In this document: in pieces, positions 53,653 to 62,627 of the stretch
Layout of the letters: the number at the start of each line of letters is the position of its first letter
Numbering within the stretch: the stretch's first letter is position 1
Assembly (NCBI RefSeq): GCF_000337675.1
Contig: NZ_AOIB01000026.1
Coordinates: 66,580 to 130,579 of the forward strand
DNA from: Natronococcus amylolyticus DSM 10524
GTDB taxonomy: Archaea; Halobacteriota; Halobacteria; Halobacteriales; Natrialbaceae
Direction of reading: 5' to 3'
Length of the DNA stretch: 64,000 bases
Made by a program: the position numbers and the translations under genes
The notes under the pieces: generated by a model
Told to the model about the DNA's origin: nothing
The model's database searches: none
What the model saw: only the letters and a program-made list of their open reading frames with translations

Positions 53653-54087
53653 ATGGCGAAACGAATCCTCGTTCCGATCGACGACTCGGACCGCTCGACA
53701 CAGGCCCTCGAGTTCGCGCTCGAGGAACATCCCGAAGCGTCGGTGACGGCACTCCACGTCCTCGATCCGGGCGACTTCTACGCGGCGACGGGGATCGAGG
53801 GCGGGGCAATGGCGAACTACGACGAGATCCAGGATCACCACGAGACGCGAGCCGAGAACATCCTCGAGGACGCGGCCGAACACGCGAGTCAGCTCGGCGC
53901 GACCATCGAAACGGACAAGATCGTCGGCGGGATCTCCCGGTCGATCGTCGACTACGCCGAGGACAACGAGTTCGACCAGATCGTCGTCGGCAGCCACGGA
54001 CGAACCGGCGCCAGCCGAATTCTCCTGGGAAGCGTCGCCGAGACCATCGCCAGACGCTCCCCGGTTCCGGTGACGATCGTCCGCTGA
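53653..54087 (+). CDS. Universal stress protein (UspA family)
   Basis: 144 residues with the Usp fold. RILVPIDDSDRSTQALE starts it, ALHVLDPGDFY follows, and the nucleotide loop VVGSHGRTGASRILLGSVAE matches the G-2x-G-9x-G(S/T) ATP-binding pattern. It is cytosolic and probably binds ATP. An AT-rich box (ACTTATTTGG) lies about 30 bp upstream. Confidence 0.92.
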   Translation: MAKRILVPIDDSDRSTQALEFALEEHPEASVTALHVLDPGDFYAATGIEGGAMANYDEIQDHHETRAENILEDAAEHASQLGATIETDKIVGGISRSIVDYAEDNEFDQIVVGSHGRTGASRILLGSVAETIARRSPVPVTIVR

Positions 54088-54208
54088 AGCCGGCCCTTGC
54101 GGCTTCGTGTTCCGGAAACCGCTTGCAGGACGTAGCCGCACCTGTGTCTACGATTTTCACACCGTCGAACATACGAACCATTAGGTCGCGGCCTGGAGAG
54201 AGCGTCGT

Positions 54209-54637
54209 ATGGAAGCCGATCCGACTCGCATCGCGATGGTGTGCGTGCAAAACGCCGGCCGCAGCCAGATGGCGACCGTCTACGCCGAGCGTGAGCGCGA
54301 GGCCCGCGGGCTCGAGGGTGAGGTCGAGATCGTCTCCGGAGGAACCCACCCCGCCGAGTCGGTCCACGACGTCGTCCGCGAGGCGATGGCCAAGGAAGGG
54401 TTCGATCTCTCCGATCGAACGCCACAGGAGGTCTCCGATGCGGAGCTCAAGGCCTGCGACTACGTCGTGACGATGGGGTGTTCGACTCTCGAGCTCGATG
54501 CCGACACCGACATCCGGGACTGGGACCTCGAGGATCCTCACGGGAAGGAGCTCGAGCGGGTTCACGAGATCCGCGAGGACGTGCAGGACCGCGTCGAGGC
54601 GCTGTTCGACGAGCTCGAGGCCGAGCGAAACGAATAG
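54209..54637 (+). CDS. Low-molecular-weight phosphatase / arsenate reductase-like protein
   Basis: 142 residues. The P-loop VCVQNAGRSQMA is of the CX5R(S/T) type and DWDLEDPHG carries the conserved DP aspartate. This fits the LMW-PTP fold shared by ArsC-type arsenate reductases. The second-cysteine resolution mechanism is not clear (CDYVVTMGC is near). No ars genes are adjacent, so phosphatase or arsenate reduction are both open. Confidence 0.82.
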   Translation: MEADPTRIAMVCVQNAGRSQMATVYAEREREARGLEGEVEIVSGGTHPAESVHDVVREAMAKEGFDLSDRTPQEVSDAELKACDYVVTMGCSTLELDADTDIRDWDLEDPHGKELERVHEIREDVQDRVEALFDELEAERNE

Positions 54638-54658
54638 TTGACCGGAGAGAACGGGCAG

Positions 54659-55369
54659 TTAGACGGAAACCAGCGAACCGATCGGCGCGTCCGTTCGGTC
54701 GCGGGCGCGTTCGATCCCGTCGTCGCCGGCCGCGATGAGCGCGAAGACGCCGGCGACGTCGGCGTCGGCGGTCTCGACGATGTCGAGCAGGAGTTCCTGG
54801 GTCTCGCCCGAGCGGATGAGGTCGTCGACGACGAGGACGGACTCGCCCTCATCGATCGCCGCGGCTGGCAGGTAGTAGGTGAGCTCGATCCCCGACTGGA
54901 GGCGTTCGCGGGCCTCGATGAACTCCTCGACTGCGGTCTCCTTGGTCTTTTTCGCGTAGGCACAGCGGGTGCCGTAGTAGCTCGCCAGCGCGCTCGCGAG
55001 CGTGATCCCGTCGGTCGCGGCGGTCAGGACGACGTCCGGGCGGTCGAACTCGAAGGCGTTGGCGACGACCGGTGCGGCGAGGTCGAGAAACGGCTGGTCG
55101 AACACCGTCGCCGTGTTGTCGACGTACCCCTCGTCGTCGACGCTGATTCGGGCGTCCAGTTCGTCGGCCAGCGCCTCGCGGCCGAGGTCGTCGACGACCT
55201 CGCGGGCACGCTCGGTGCCGGGCAGGACGTGGCCGTTGACGTACCGGTTGAGGTCGCCCGCGGGAAGACCCGTCTCGGCGGCGAGCTCGTCATAGGTGCG
55301 CGTCTCCTTCAACATTCCCAGAACGTCGACCGCCCGAAGCTGGAGGGCGGCCTTCTCGGCGCGGTTCAT
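54659..55369 (-). CDS. gfcR: PRTase-like transcriptional regulator GfcR
   Basis: 236 residues. An N-terminal helix-turn-helix (YDELAAETGLPAGDLNRYVN) is joined to an orotate-phosphoribosyltransferase-like domain with the PRPP loop VLVVDDLIRSGET. This is the plan of GfcR, the haloarchaeal regulator of glucose/fructose catabolism. The ATG at 55367-55369 overlaps the palindrome CATACTAGTATG, a possible autoregulatory operator. Confidence 0.88.
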   Translation of the reverse strand: MNRAEKAALQLRAVDVLGMLKETRTYDELAAETGLPAGDLNRYVNGHVLPGTERAREVVDDLGREALADELDARISVDDEGYVDNTATVFDQPFLDLAAPVVANAFEFDRPDVVLTAATDGITLASALASYYGTRCAYAKKTKETAVEEFIEARERLQSGIELTYYLPAAAIDEGESVLVVDDLIRSGETQELLLDIVETADADVAGVFALIAAGDDGIERARDRTDAPIGSLVSV

Positions 55370-55396
55370 ACTAGTATGCACGATGCTGCAAGTATG
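55367..55396 (-). promoter_or_regulatory. Palindrome and half-sites at the gfcR start
   Basis: CATACTAGTATG (55367-55378) is a perfect 12-bp palindrome whose last three bases are the gfcR start codon. A further AGTATG lies at 55391-55396 on the plus strand. It contains CTAG, which is rare in haloarchaeal DNA. Confidence 0.5.
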
Positions 55397-55545
55397 GGTA
55401 TTTCGGTCTGTTTTGGTGTGAGATAAGCCCACAAACATGGTATCCACTGCGGGCGAGCGAGCCGAACGGCTGTCGCGCTCGATCCCGCCAAAACCGCATC
55501 GGGGCCGCGTGTCGGTCGGTTCCCGAGATGCCGTCGAGCGCCCGA

Positions 55546-57495
55546 TCAGCCCTGCAGGAAGTCGGGTTCGGAACGCTTCTCCGCGCGCTCGGCCTCAAGG
55601 TGCTCCCTGAACTCGTCGATCTCGACGTCGTACTCCTGGTCCTCGAAGCGATCGCGAACCGAGATGTTGCCGTCGTCCTCCTCGTTGTCGCCGACGATGA
55701 TCTGGTAGGGTACTCGATCGTCGTGGGCCGCGCGGATCTTCCGTTCTAAGGTGCTGTCGCGCTGGTCGACCTCGACGCGGAACTCCTCGAACTCGTTTGC
55801 GACGCGGTGGGCGTAGCCGAGGTTATCGTCCGAAATCGGCAGTACGCGGACCTGCTCGGGCGCGAGCCACAGCGGGAACCGGCCCTCGAAGTGCTCGATG
55901 AGCATCATGAAGAACCGTTCGTAGCTGCCGTACAGCGCCCGGTGGATCATCACGGGCTGGTGGTGGTCGTTGTCCTTGCCGACGTAATCGAGGTCGAAGC
56001 GCTCGGGCATGTTGAAGTCGAGCTGGACCGTGGGGCCGTCCCAGGAGCGCCCGATCGCGTCCTCGAACGCGAAGTCGATCTTCGGCCCGTAGAAGGCGCC
56101 GTCGCCCTCCTCGATCTCGTACTCGTGGGCGCGGGCCTCGAGGACTTCCTCGAGTTGGTCCTCGGCGCGGTCCCAGATCTCGTCGCTGCCGACGGACTTC
56201 TCGGGTCTCGTTGCCAGCGCCATCTCGTAGTCGAGGTCGAACGTCTCGAGGACCTCCGTGATCATGTCCATGATCTCCTCGACCTCGCTGCGGATCTGGT
56301 CGGGGCGGATGAACAGGTGGCCGTCGTCGATCGTAAACGCCCAGACCCGCGAGAGCCCGGAGAGTTCGCCGCGCTGTTCCTTCCGATACACTTTGCCGTT
56401 CTCCGCGTAACGAATCGGCAGGTCGCGGTACGACCAGGACTGGTCCTGGAAGATGGCGGCGTGGCCCGGACAGTTCATCGGCTTCAGGCCGAACTCGTCG
56501 TCGCCGACGTCGAAGATGAACATGTCGTCGGCGTAGTTCTCGTAGTGGCCCGAGCGGTGCCAGAGATCCGTCTTGAACACGTGGGGCGTCTCGACGTAGT
56601 CGTAGCCCGCATCCCCGTTGAGGTCCTCGACGAAGTCCTCCAGCTCCTTCAGCACCGTCTTCCCGGCGGGGTGATACAGCGGCAGTCCGGGGCCGGTGAC
56701 GTCCTGGATCGAGAACAGGTTCATCTCCGAGCCGATTCGGCGGTGGTCCCGTTTCTCGGCTTCCTCCTTGCGCTCGATGAACTCCTCGAGGTTGCTCTCG
56801 TCCTCGAACGCCGTCCCGTAGATGCGCGTCTGCATCTCGTTTTCCTCGTCGCCGCGCCAGTAGGCGCCCGCGATCTCGAGGAGCTTGACGACGCCGATCT
56901 CGCCCGTCGAGTCGACGTGGGGACCCGCACAGAGGTCCTCCCACTCGCCCTGTTTGTAGAAGCTCACGGTGTCTCCCTCGTCGGCGAGCTCCTCGAGCAG
57001 CTCGAGCTTGTACGGTTCGTCGGCCAGTCGCTGTTCGGCCTCCACGATCGAGACGTCCTCGCGTTCGATCTCGTAGTCCTCGGCGACGATCTCCTCGATC
57101 TCGCGTTCTAGCTCCGCAAGGTCGTCCTCGTCGATCTCGAGGTTGTCGAAGTCGTAGTAGAAGCCCTCGTCCGTCGGCGGGCCGATCGCGAGCTTGACCT
57201 CCTCGTCGTCGTACAGTCGCTCGACGGCCTGCGCGAGACAATGTGAGGCCGAGTGACGCATCACGCGAAGGTACTCCTCGGAGCCGTCCGTGACGATCTC
57301 GAGTTCGGCACCGTCGTAGACGGGTTCCTCCTTGGCGACGAGTTCACCGTCGAGCTTGCCGGCGGCGGTGTCGCTTCCGAGCCCGGGCCCGATCTCGTAG
57401 GCGCAGTCCTCGACCGTCGCGCCGGCGTCGACCTCGAGTTCGGATCCGTCTGGCAGTACGACCGCTATCCGTTGCTGTGAATCTGATTCTGACAT
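55546..57495 (-). CDS. thrS: Threonyl-tRNA synthetase (bacterial type)
   Basis: 649 residues. Domains in order: TGS (about 8-70), editing domain with [15 protein letters not shown] (HxxxH) and CAGPHVD, class II core with motif 2 [14 protein letters not shown], zinc ligands ([24 protein letters not shown]) and an anticodon-binding end. This is the bacterial-type ThrRS found in haloarchaea, not the archaeal type with a DTD-like editing domain. The ATG at 57493-57495 was chosen from the TGS start. Confidence 0.95.
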   Translation of the reverse strand: MSESDSQQRIAVVLPDGSELEVDAGATVEDCAYEIGPGLGSDTAAGKLDGELVAKEEPVYDGAELEIVTDGSEEYLRVMRHSASHCLAQAVERLYDDEEVKLAIGPPTDEGFYYDFDNLEIDEDDLAELEREIEEIVAEDYEIEREDVSIVEAEQRLADEPYKLELLEELADEGDTVSFYKQGEWEDLCAGPHVDSTGEIGVVKLLEIAGAYWRGDEENEMQTRIYGTAFEDESNLEEFIERKEEAEKRDHRRIGSEMNLFSIQDVTGPGLPLYHPAGKTVLKELEDFVEDLNGDAGYDYVETPHVFKTDLWHRSGHYENYADDMFIFDVGDDEFGLKPMNCPGHAAIFQDQSWSYRDLPIRYAENGKVYRKEQRGELSGLSRVWAFTIDDGHLFIRPDQIRSEVEEIMDMITEVLETFDLDYEMALATRPEKSVGSDEIWDRAEDQLEEVLEARAHEYEIEEGDGAFYGPKIDFAFEDAIGRSWDGPTVQLDFNMPERFDLDYVGKDNDHHQPVMIHRALYGSYERFFMMLIEHFEGRFPLWLAPEQVRVLPISDDNLGYAHRVANEFEEFRVEVDQRDSTLERKIRAAHDDRVPYQIIVGDNEEDDGNISVRDRFEDQEYDVEIDEFREHLEAERAEKRSEPDFLQG

Positions 57496-57811
57496 GGCTG
57501 TAATCGGTTGGGGAACTTCGTGAGAAGTTCGGACGGGCGTCCGCGCACGCCGCTCGCCGGTGGATCGACACGCCGAGCGGTAGGTAGTGGTTAGAAGCGG
57601 GCGAGAGCCCCTGTAAAGCGGACACCTACCATCGTAGATACGAGTTGTCTCGAGCGGGATAAAAGCGTTGTGATGGTGTGCGCTCGGACCGCACCGGGCC
57701 TCGAGCGATCGGTGTCGATGCCCCGCCAACGTCGACAAATCCGCGGACAGTCGTGTGTATTATTAGGTAATATTCGCTAGTTATATCTTCGCTCGAATCG
57801 AACTACCGCCG
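57496..57811. promoter_or_regulatory. Divergent promoter region between thrS and tenA
   Basis: About 316 bp with no gene. TATTA-n5-TAATA (57758-57772) sits 8 bp before a TATA-like TTATATC (57781-57787), which is about 28 bp before the tenA ATG. It is a candidate operator, perhaps for thiamine-dependent control. No TPP-riboswitch core was recognised. Confidence 0.45.
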
Positions 57812-58471
57812 ATGGCATTCAGCGACGACCTCCTCGAGCACGGCAGTCACGTCTGGGAGGCACAGCTCGAGCACCCCTTCGTGGTCGAACTCGCCGAGGG
57901 AACGCTCGACGAGGACGCGTTCGAACACTGGGTGAAACAGGACTACCGGTACCTACTCGACTACGCGCGGCTGTTCTCGATTGCGGGCGGGAAGGCTCGC
58001 GACGAGGCGACGATGACTCACCTGCTGGGCGTCGCCCACCAGGTGCTGGACCACGAGATGAAGCTCCACCGCGAGTTCGCCGCCGACTACGGCATTTCGA
58101 GGGAGGAACTCGAGCGCGTCGAGAAGGCACCGACCTGCGTCGCGTACACGAGCTTTCTCGTGCGAACGGCCCACGAGGGCTCGATCGCCGAGATCGCCGG
58201 GGCGCTGTACCCCTGCATGCAGGGCTACCTCGACGTCGCCGAGCATATGGACGAAATCGCGTCCGAAGAGCACCGCTACACGCCGTTCATCGAGATGTAC
58301 ACGAGCGACGAGTTCCGGGAGGCGACCGACTGGTGTCGCGAGTTTGTCGATCGCTGCGGCGAACGCTACCCCGGCGAGCACGAGGCGATGCGCGAGGCGT
58401 TCCTGACGAGCGCCAAACTCGAGTACCGGTTCTGGGAGATGGCCTACACGCGGGAGGGGTGGGAGCTGTGA
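57812..58471 (+). CDS. tenA: TenA family aminopyrimidine aminohydrolase, cysteine type
   Basis: A 219-residue all-helical TenA protein. EHWVKQDYRYLLDYARL is the core motif and LYPCMQGYLDVAEHM carries the catalytic cysteine. It would release the pyrimidine of degraded thiamine for salvage. The next gene overlaps as GTGA. An ATG at 57812 follows a well-spaced TATA box. Confidence 0.9.
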   Translation: MAFSDDLLEHGSHVWEAQLEHPFVVELAEGTLDEDAFEHWVKQDYRYLLDYARLFSIAGGKARDEATMTHLLGVAHQVLDHEMKLHREFAADYGISREELERVEKAPTCVAYTSFLVRTAHEGSIAEIAGALYPCMQGYLDVAEHMDEIASEEHRYTPFIEMYTSDEFREATDWCREFVDRCGERYPGEHEAMREAFLTSAKLEYRFWEMAYTREGWEL

Positions 58472-59217
58472 GCGACGTCCCCGCCAGCTACGACGAGTAC
58501 GCCGCTGGCGTCGACGAACCCCGGTTTACCGACTGGCTTCGGGAGCGGTCGGAGCCGGCGTGGACCGACGCGGTGACGCACCCGTTCACCCGCGAACTCG
58601 GTGCGGGAACGCTCGAGGAGGACGCCTACGCGACCTACCTCGTGCAGGACTACGCCTTCCTCGAGGCGCTGGTCGGTACCTTCGGCTTCGCGGTCGGCCA
58701 GGCGCCGGGGATCGAGGCGAAGCGCCCGCTGATCGAGTTCCTCGAGACCGTTACGAGTACCGAGAACGACTACTTCCAGCGGTCGTTCGACGCGCTGGAC
58801 GTCCCCGAATCGCGACGGGACGACCCCGCCCGGTCGCCGACTGCGGCCGCGCTGGTCGACCTGCTGGGGCGCGCGGCTCGCGAGGGCGGGTACGCCGAGA
58901 CGCTGGCCGTGCTGGTCCCTGCGGAGTGGATCTACCGCGAGTGGGCGACCGCGGTCGCGACGGAGTACGGCGATTCCAACACCGAGCCGCCGAGCGACGG
59001 GGCCGACCTCCCGTTCTACTACGCCGAGTGGATCGACCTCCACGCGGTGCCCTCGTTCGTCGCGTTCGTCGACGAGCTGCGCGACCAGCTGGATGCGGTC
59101 GGAGCAGAGTGCGCGACACGACGACAGGCGCGAGTCGAGCGACTGTTTCGGCGGACGGTAGATCTCGAGGTCGACTTCTTCGACGAGTGCTACGAAGCGG
59201 ACTCGGGGAGCGGGTAA
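58468..59217 (+). CDS. TenA family protein, glutamate type (TenA_E)
   Basis: A 249-residue second TenA paralog. The motif YLVQDYAFLEALVGTFGF is shared, but the cysteine position reads LVPAEWIYREWA, with Glu as in TenA_E enzymes of thiamine salvage. The GTG start overlaps the previous stop (GTGA), so the two are coupled. It is longer at the C-terminus than the first. A different salvage substrate is likely. Confidence 0.85.
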   Translation: MSDVPASYDEYAAGVDEPRFTDWLRERSEPAWTDAVTHPFTRELGAGTLEEDAYATYLVQDYAFLEALVGTFGFAVGQAPGIEAKRPLIEFLETVTSTENDYFQRSFDALDVPESRRDDPARSPTAAALVDLLGRAAREGGYAETLAVLVPAEWIYREWATAVATEYGDSNTEPPSDGADLPFYYAEWIDLHAVPSFVAFVDELRDQLDAVGAECATRRQARVERLFRRTVDLEVDFFDECYEADSGSG

Positions 59218-59273
59218 GACGCTGCCTCGCACGGACCGGTACTCGTTTCCACCTCGACCGTAACGGGTAGCGT

Positions 59274-59975
59274 ATGACAGCCAACGTCGTGCTCTTCGAC
59301 CTCGACGACACCCTCTACCCGTACGCGCCGTGTCGGGACGCCGGTCTCGAGGCGGCCCGCGAAACAGCCTCCGATCTGGGCTACGACTTCGACGCGACCG
59401 CGTTCGACGAGTTCTACCAGACCGGCCGTCGTGAGGTCAAGCGCGAACTCTCCGGCACCGCAGCGACCCACGAACGGTTCATCTACTTCAAGCGCGCGGT
59501 GGAAGAACACACCGGCGAGCCCCGGGCTGGCGACGCCCTGGCGCTCGGCGAGGCGTTCTGGGAGGGGTACCTCGAGGAGATGGAACTCTTTCCGGGCGTC
59601 GAGGAGACCCTCGAGACCCTCCGGAGTGAGGGGGTGGACGTCGCGATCACGACCAACCTGACGACCCGCATCCAGCTCGCGAAGATCGAGAAGCTTGGGC
59701 TTGAGAAGCGAATCGACGTCCTCGTCACCTCGGAGGAGACGGGTCGGGAGAAGCCGGGCTCGGTCATGTTCACCCTGCCGCTGGCGCGGCTGGACCGACG
59801 AGTATCGGAGGCGGTTATGGTTGGCGATAACGTCGGCGCCGACGTCGTCGGGGCCAACGCCGTGGGGCTCGAGACGGTGCTGTGGAACGCCGAGCCCGAC
59901 GAGTCGCTCGAGGGACGGCGAAAACCCGACCACAGGATAGATGCCTTCGGGGAGCTAACGGAGCTGGTACTGTGA
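59274..59975 (+). CDS. HAD-superfamily hydrolase
   Basis: 233 residues. [13 protein letters not shown] is motif I with Dx[13 protein letters not shown] motif II and [14 protein letters not shown] motif IV. A helical cap lies at residues ~20-100. It is probably a phosphatase; substrate unknown. It follows the tenA pair by 56 bp and its stop overlaps the aldolase start (GTGA). Confidence 0.85.
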   Translation: MTANVVLFDLDDTLYPYAPCRDAGLEAARETASDLGYDFDATAFDEFYQTGRREVKRELSGTAATHERFIYFKRAVEEHTGEPRAGDALALGEAFWEGYLEEMELFPGVEETLETLRSEGVDVAITTNLTTRIQLAKIEKLGLEKRIDVLVTSEETGREKPGSVMFTLPLARLDRRVSEAVMVGDNVGADVVGANAVGLETVLWNAEPDESLEGRRKPDHRIDAFGELTELVL

Positions 59976-60613
59976 TCCTCGAGTCCGAGCGCCGACAGGT
60001 CGTCGCACACGCCGCCGAGCTGGCCGAGCTGACCCCCGCACGGACGGGGAACCTGAGCGTCCGGGAGGGCACGGACGGCGACGCGTTCGCGATCACGCCG
60101 ACGGGCGTTCCCTACGACAGCTTCGACGTCGAAGAGACGCCCGTGGTCGGCGTCGACGGCGAGCAGCGCGAGGGCGAGATGACCCCCAGCAGCGAGGTGC
60201 CGATGCACAGCGCGATCTACCGCCGCGAGGACGTCGGCGCCATCGTCCACACTCACTCCCCGTGGTCGACGGCGCTTGCGGTCGCCCACCAGCCGCTGCC
60301 GCCGATCCACTACATGATCGTCGCGGTCGGCAAGGAGGTTCCCGTCGCCGAGTACGCCCCCTACGGCTCCGATCAGCTGGCCGCAAACATCGTCGAAGCG
60401 ATGGACGAGGCTGGCTCGACCGCCTCGTTCATCGAGAATCACGGGCTCGTAGTGACGTCGCCCGACCTCGAGACGGCCCTCGAGAACACCCACCACGTCG
60501 AGAGTCTGGCTCGACTGTATCTCGAGACGCGTTCGGCTGGTCTCGAGCCCCGACGGCTCTCCGGCGAGCAGTTAGAGACAGTGCTCGAGAAGTTCGAATC
60601 CTACGGCCAATAA
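59972..60613 (+). CDS. Class II aldolase family protein (fuculose-phosphate aldolase-like)
   Basis: 213 residues with a GTG start that overlaps the HAD stop. [34 protein letters not shown] (zinc His pair) and ENHGLVV match the class II aldolase/epimerase fold. It could split a 1-phospho-ketose to DHAP and an aldehyde, the coupled HAD acting on a product or substrate. Which sugar is not known. Confidence 0.87.
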   Translation: MILESERRQVVAHAAELAELTPARTGNLSVREGTDGDAFAITPTGVPYDSFDVEETPVVGVDGEQREGEMTPSSEVPMHSAIYRREDVGAIVHTHSPWSTALAVAHQPLPPIHYMIVAVGKEVPVAEYAPYGSDQLAANIVEAMDEAGSTASFIENHGLVVTSPDLETALENTHHVESLARLYLETRSAGLEPRRLSGEQLETVLEKFESYGQ

Positions 60614-60723
60614 GTGGCTCCAGCGTGATCAGCCGGCTCGAACGACACCCGACCCCGCCGCCCCTGGGGAACGAGCCGATACTGTGGGAATACCTTTTGT
60701 GCTTCCCAGCACTAAGCTCCATC

Positions 60724-60975
60724 ATGAGCAAAACGGCGGAAGCCGACGATCGGGGTCGGATCGTTATTCCCCACGAGATTCGGGAGAAACACGGCAGCCG
60801 GTATCGCGTCGTCGAACTCGACAATCGGATCGAGCTGATCCCGCTCGAGGACGATCCGATCGAGGGGCTTCGAGACGCTGTCGGGGGCGCGTTCGAAGGC
60901 AACTCTGTCGAAGAGATCAAGCGAGCGTCACGCGAGGCCGCTCGAGAGGACGCCCTCGACGAAGTGACTCGATGA
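60724..60975 (+). CDS. vapB: AbrB/SpoVT-family antitoxin (VapB-like)
   Basis: An 83-residue protein. The N-terminal DNA-binding part MSKTAEADDRGRIVIPHEIR is the looped-hinge AbrB fold. The acidic C-terminus (ASREAAREDALDEVTR) would bind the toxin. Its stop overlaps the next start as ATGA, the classic antitoxin-toxin layout. Confidence 0.87.
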   Translation: MSKTAEADDRGRIVIPHEIREKHGSRYRVVELDNRIELIPLEDDPIEGLRDAVGGAFEGNSVEEIKRASREAAREDALDEVTR

Positions 60976-61352
60976 TCTACGCCGACACGGACTTCTTTAT
61001 CGCACTGGTAAAGGACGACGACTGGCTCCAGAGCAACGCGGCGGAGATCGCCGTCGAGAACGAGGGTGACATCTACACGTCGCGTGCGACGCTGCTCGAG
61101 TTGCTCGTGATCTCCGACCGCTTCGAGTTCGATCGGATGCGTGCACTCACCTACGCGCTCGAGATCGCGTCGGTTCCCGAAGACGAGGACGTCCTCTTTC
61201 AGGCGGCGGACTACATGGACGAACACGGACTCACCGCGTTCGACGCGTATCACGTCGCCTACGCGGGTGACGACGCCATCGCATCGTCGGACAAGGCGTT
61301 CGACGACGTCGCAAAAGAACGAATCGCAATCGAAGACCGAGGCTCGGAGTGA
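60972..61352 (+). CDS. vapC: PIN-domain toxin (VapC-like)
   Basis: A 126-residue PIN domain. The acidic metal residues appear as Asp in IYADTDFFIALV, Glu in TSRATLLELLV, Asp in LTAFDAYHVA and the end motif ASSDKAFDDV. VapC toxins cut RNA, often tRNA. It is paired with the AbrB-like antitoxin by a 4-nt overlap. Confidence 0.88.
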   Translation: MIYADTDFFIALVKDDDWLQSNAAEIAVENEGDIYTSRATLLELLVISDRFEFDRMRALTYALEIASVPEDEDVLFQAADYMDEHGLTAFDAYHVAYAGDDAIASSDKAFDDVAKERIAIEDRGSE

Positions 61353-61394
61353 GGACGATCCCGTCTTCGTACGGCTCGGTCAGTACCGGCCCGT

Positions 61395-61886
61395 TCACAG
61401 CTCTCTGACGAGAACGAGGTCGTCGACCGACTGTCCGGCGAGGTCGACGGTGCGTTTTTCGTGTCGTTCGAACCCGTGAGCGTCGTAAAACGAGCGGGCG
61501 AGATCGTTCTCGGCCATCACCGCCAGCCAGTCACCCTCGTGTCCAGCCTGCCGGAGTTCGCCGAACACCTGCTGTAACAACGTCGTGCCGATTCCCTCGC
61601 CCCAGTACGCTGGCAGGACGTAGATTCGGCCGATGATCGCATCGACGGGACCGTTATCGCTCGGTCCGCCCTAGGCGAATCCAACTACATCGTCGTCGAT
61701 AGCGACGAACATCGGCGCGTCCTCGCGTTCGATAGCGTCCGGGAGTTGTATCTTGCTGTACCACTTCTCGAGCAGCGCTTCGACAGCTTCCTCGCCGATA
61801 ATCTCGCCGTGAGCCTCGTGCCACGCCCGCCGCGCGACTCGCTGTACTGCACCGGCGTCTTCGGCAACAGCCGTTCGAATTTCCAT
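61395..61886 (-). pseudogene. GNAT N-acetyltransferase interrupted by one TAG
   Basis: The frame from the ATG at 61886 to the stop at 61395 would give 163 residues of a GNAT enzyme. A single TAG at 61671-61673 interrupts it after DDDVVGFA; the frame continues without a shift (GGPSDNGPVDAIIGRIYVLP, then WGEGIGTTLLQQVF, the acetyl-CoA loop). A C-to-T change in CAG would explain the TAG. The remainder looks intact, so the event is recent or a sequencing error. Downstream residues include NDLARSFYDAHGFE. Confidence 0.8.
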
Positions 61887-61977
61887 CGCTGGTTGCGGTA
61901 ACTGTCGGTCGAACTATACGATTTCCGGTCCAGAAGTCGACACGTGGCCCGGGCGATCACTCCCCCGGCTGAACGCC

Positions 61978-62505
61978 TCACTCCCGCTCCGCCAGCAGTT
62001 CCTCGGCCGTGACGAGCGCCTCCATCTCGAGCCCCGCGTCTTCGACGTTCTCACGACCGCCCTCCTGGCGGTCGACGACGACCAGCGCGCGCTCGACGGT
62101 CGCGCCCGCCTCGCGCAGCGCCTCGACGGCCTCGACCAGGCTCGTCCCGGTGGTGACGATGTCCTCGAGGACGACGACCTCCTCGCCCTCCTCGAGACGG
62201 CCCTCGACCAGGTTCGACGTGCCGTACTCCTTGCGCTGCTTGCGGACGATCACGTAGGGGGCGCCCGCCGCGACGCTCGTGGCCGCGGCCAGGGGAACCG
62301 CGCCGAGGGCGACGCCCGCGAGCTTGTCGTCGGGCTCGAGTCGCTCGGCGAACGCTTCGGCGATCGCCTCGAGACAGTCGGGATCGGTCTCGAAGAGGTA
62401 CTTGTCGACGTAGTACTCGCTCGTGCCGCCGTGGGAGAGTTCGAACTCGCCGAACTGGACGGCGTCGGCCGCGCGCAGGGCGTCGATGAGCTCCTGGTTC
62501 GTCAT
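61978..62505 (-). CDS. pyrE: Orotate phosphoribosyltransferase
   Basis: 175 residues. [20 protein letters not shown] is the N-terminal orotate-binding region, [14 protein letters not shown] the flexible loop and [18 protein letters not shown] the PRPP motif. It makes orotidine monophosphate in pyrimidine synthesis. The ATG at 62503-62505 ([14 protein letters not shown]) matches family starts. This is a different protein from GfcR at 54659, which adds an HTH. Confidence 0.93.
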   Translation of the reverse strand: MTNQELIDALRAADAVQFGEFELSHGGTSEYYVDKYLFETDPDCLEAIAEAFAERLEPDDKLAGVALGAVPLAAATSVAAGAPYVIVRKQRKEYGTSNLVEGRLEEGEEVVVLEDIVTTGTSLVEAVEALREAGATVERALVVVDRQEGGRENVEDAGLEMEALVTAEELLAERE

Positions 62506-62627
62506 TGCGAGAAGGGGCGCGTCCCACCGAAATAAGCGGTCTGGTCCCGAGCGCCCGACGGTCCGACTTACCCGCACCGAGTTCCGGTTCGCCGACGGTT
62601 TTGTCGGCGGGTATCGTCGGTCGGGGT

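Noticed and set aside
57496-57811. TPP riboswitch ahead of tenA
   Set aside because: No conserved THI-box core was recognised, and the TATA box position predicts an almost leaderless tenA transcript.
61671-61673. TAG as pyrrolysine or programmed readthrough
   Set aside because: No pyrrolysine genes are in view and haloarchaea are not generally known to use it; a simple CAG-to-TAG change explains the codon.
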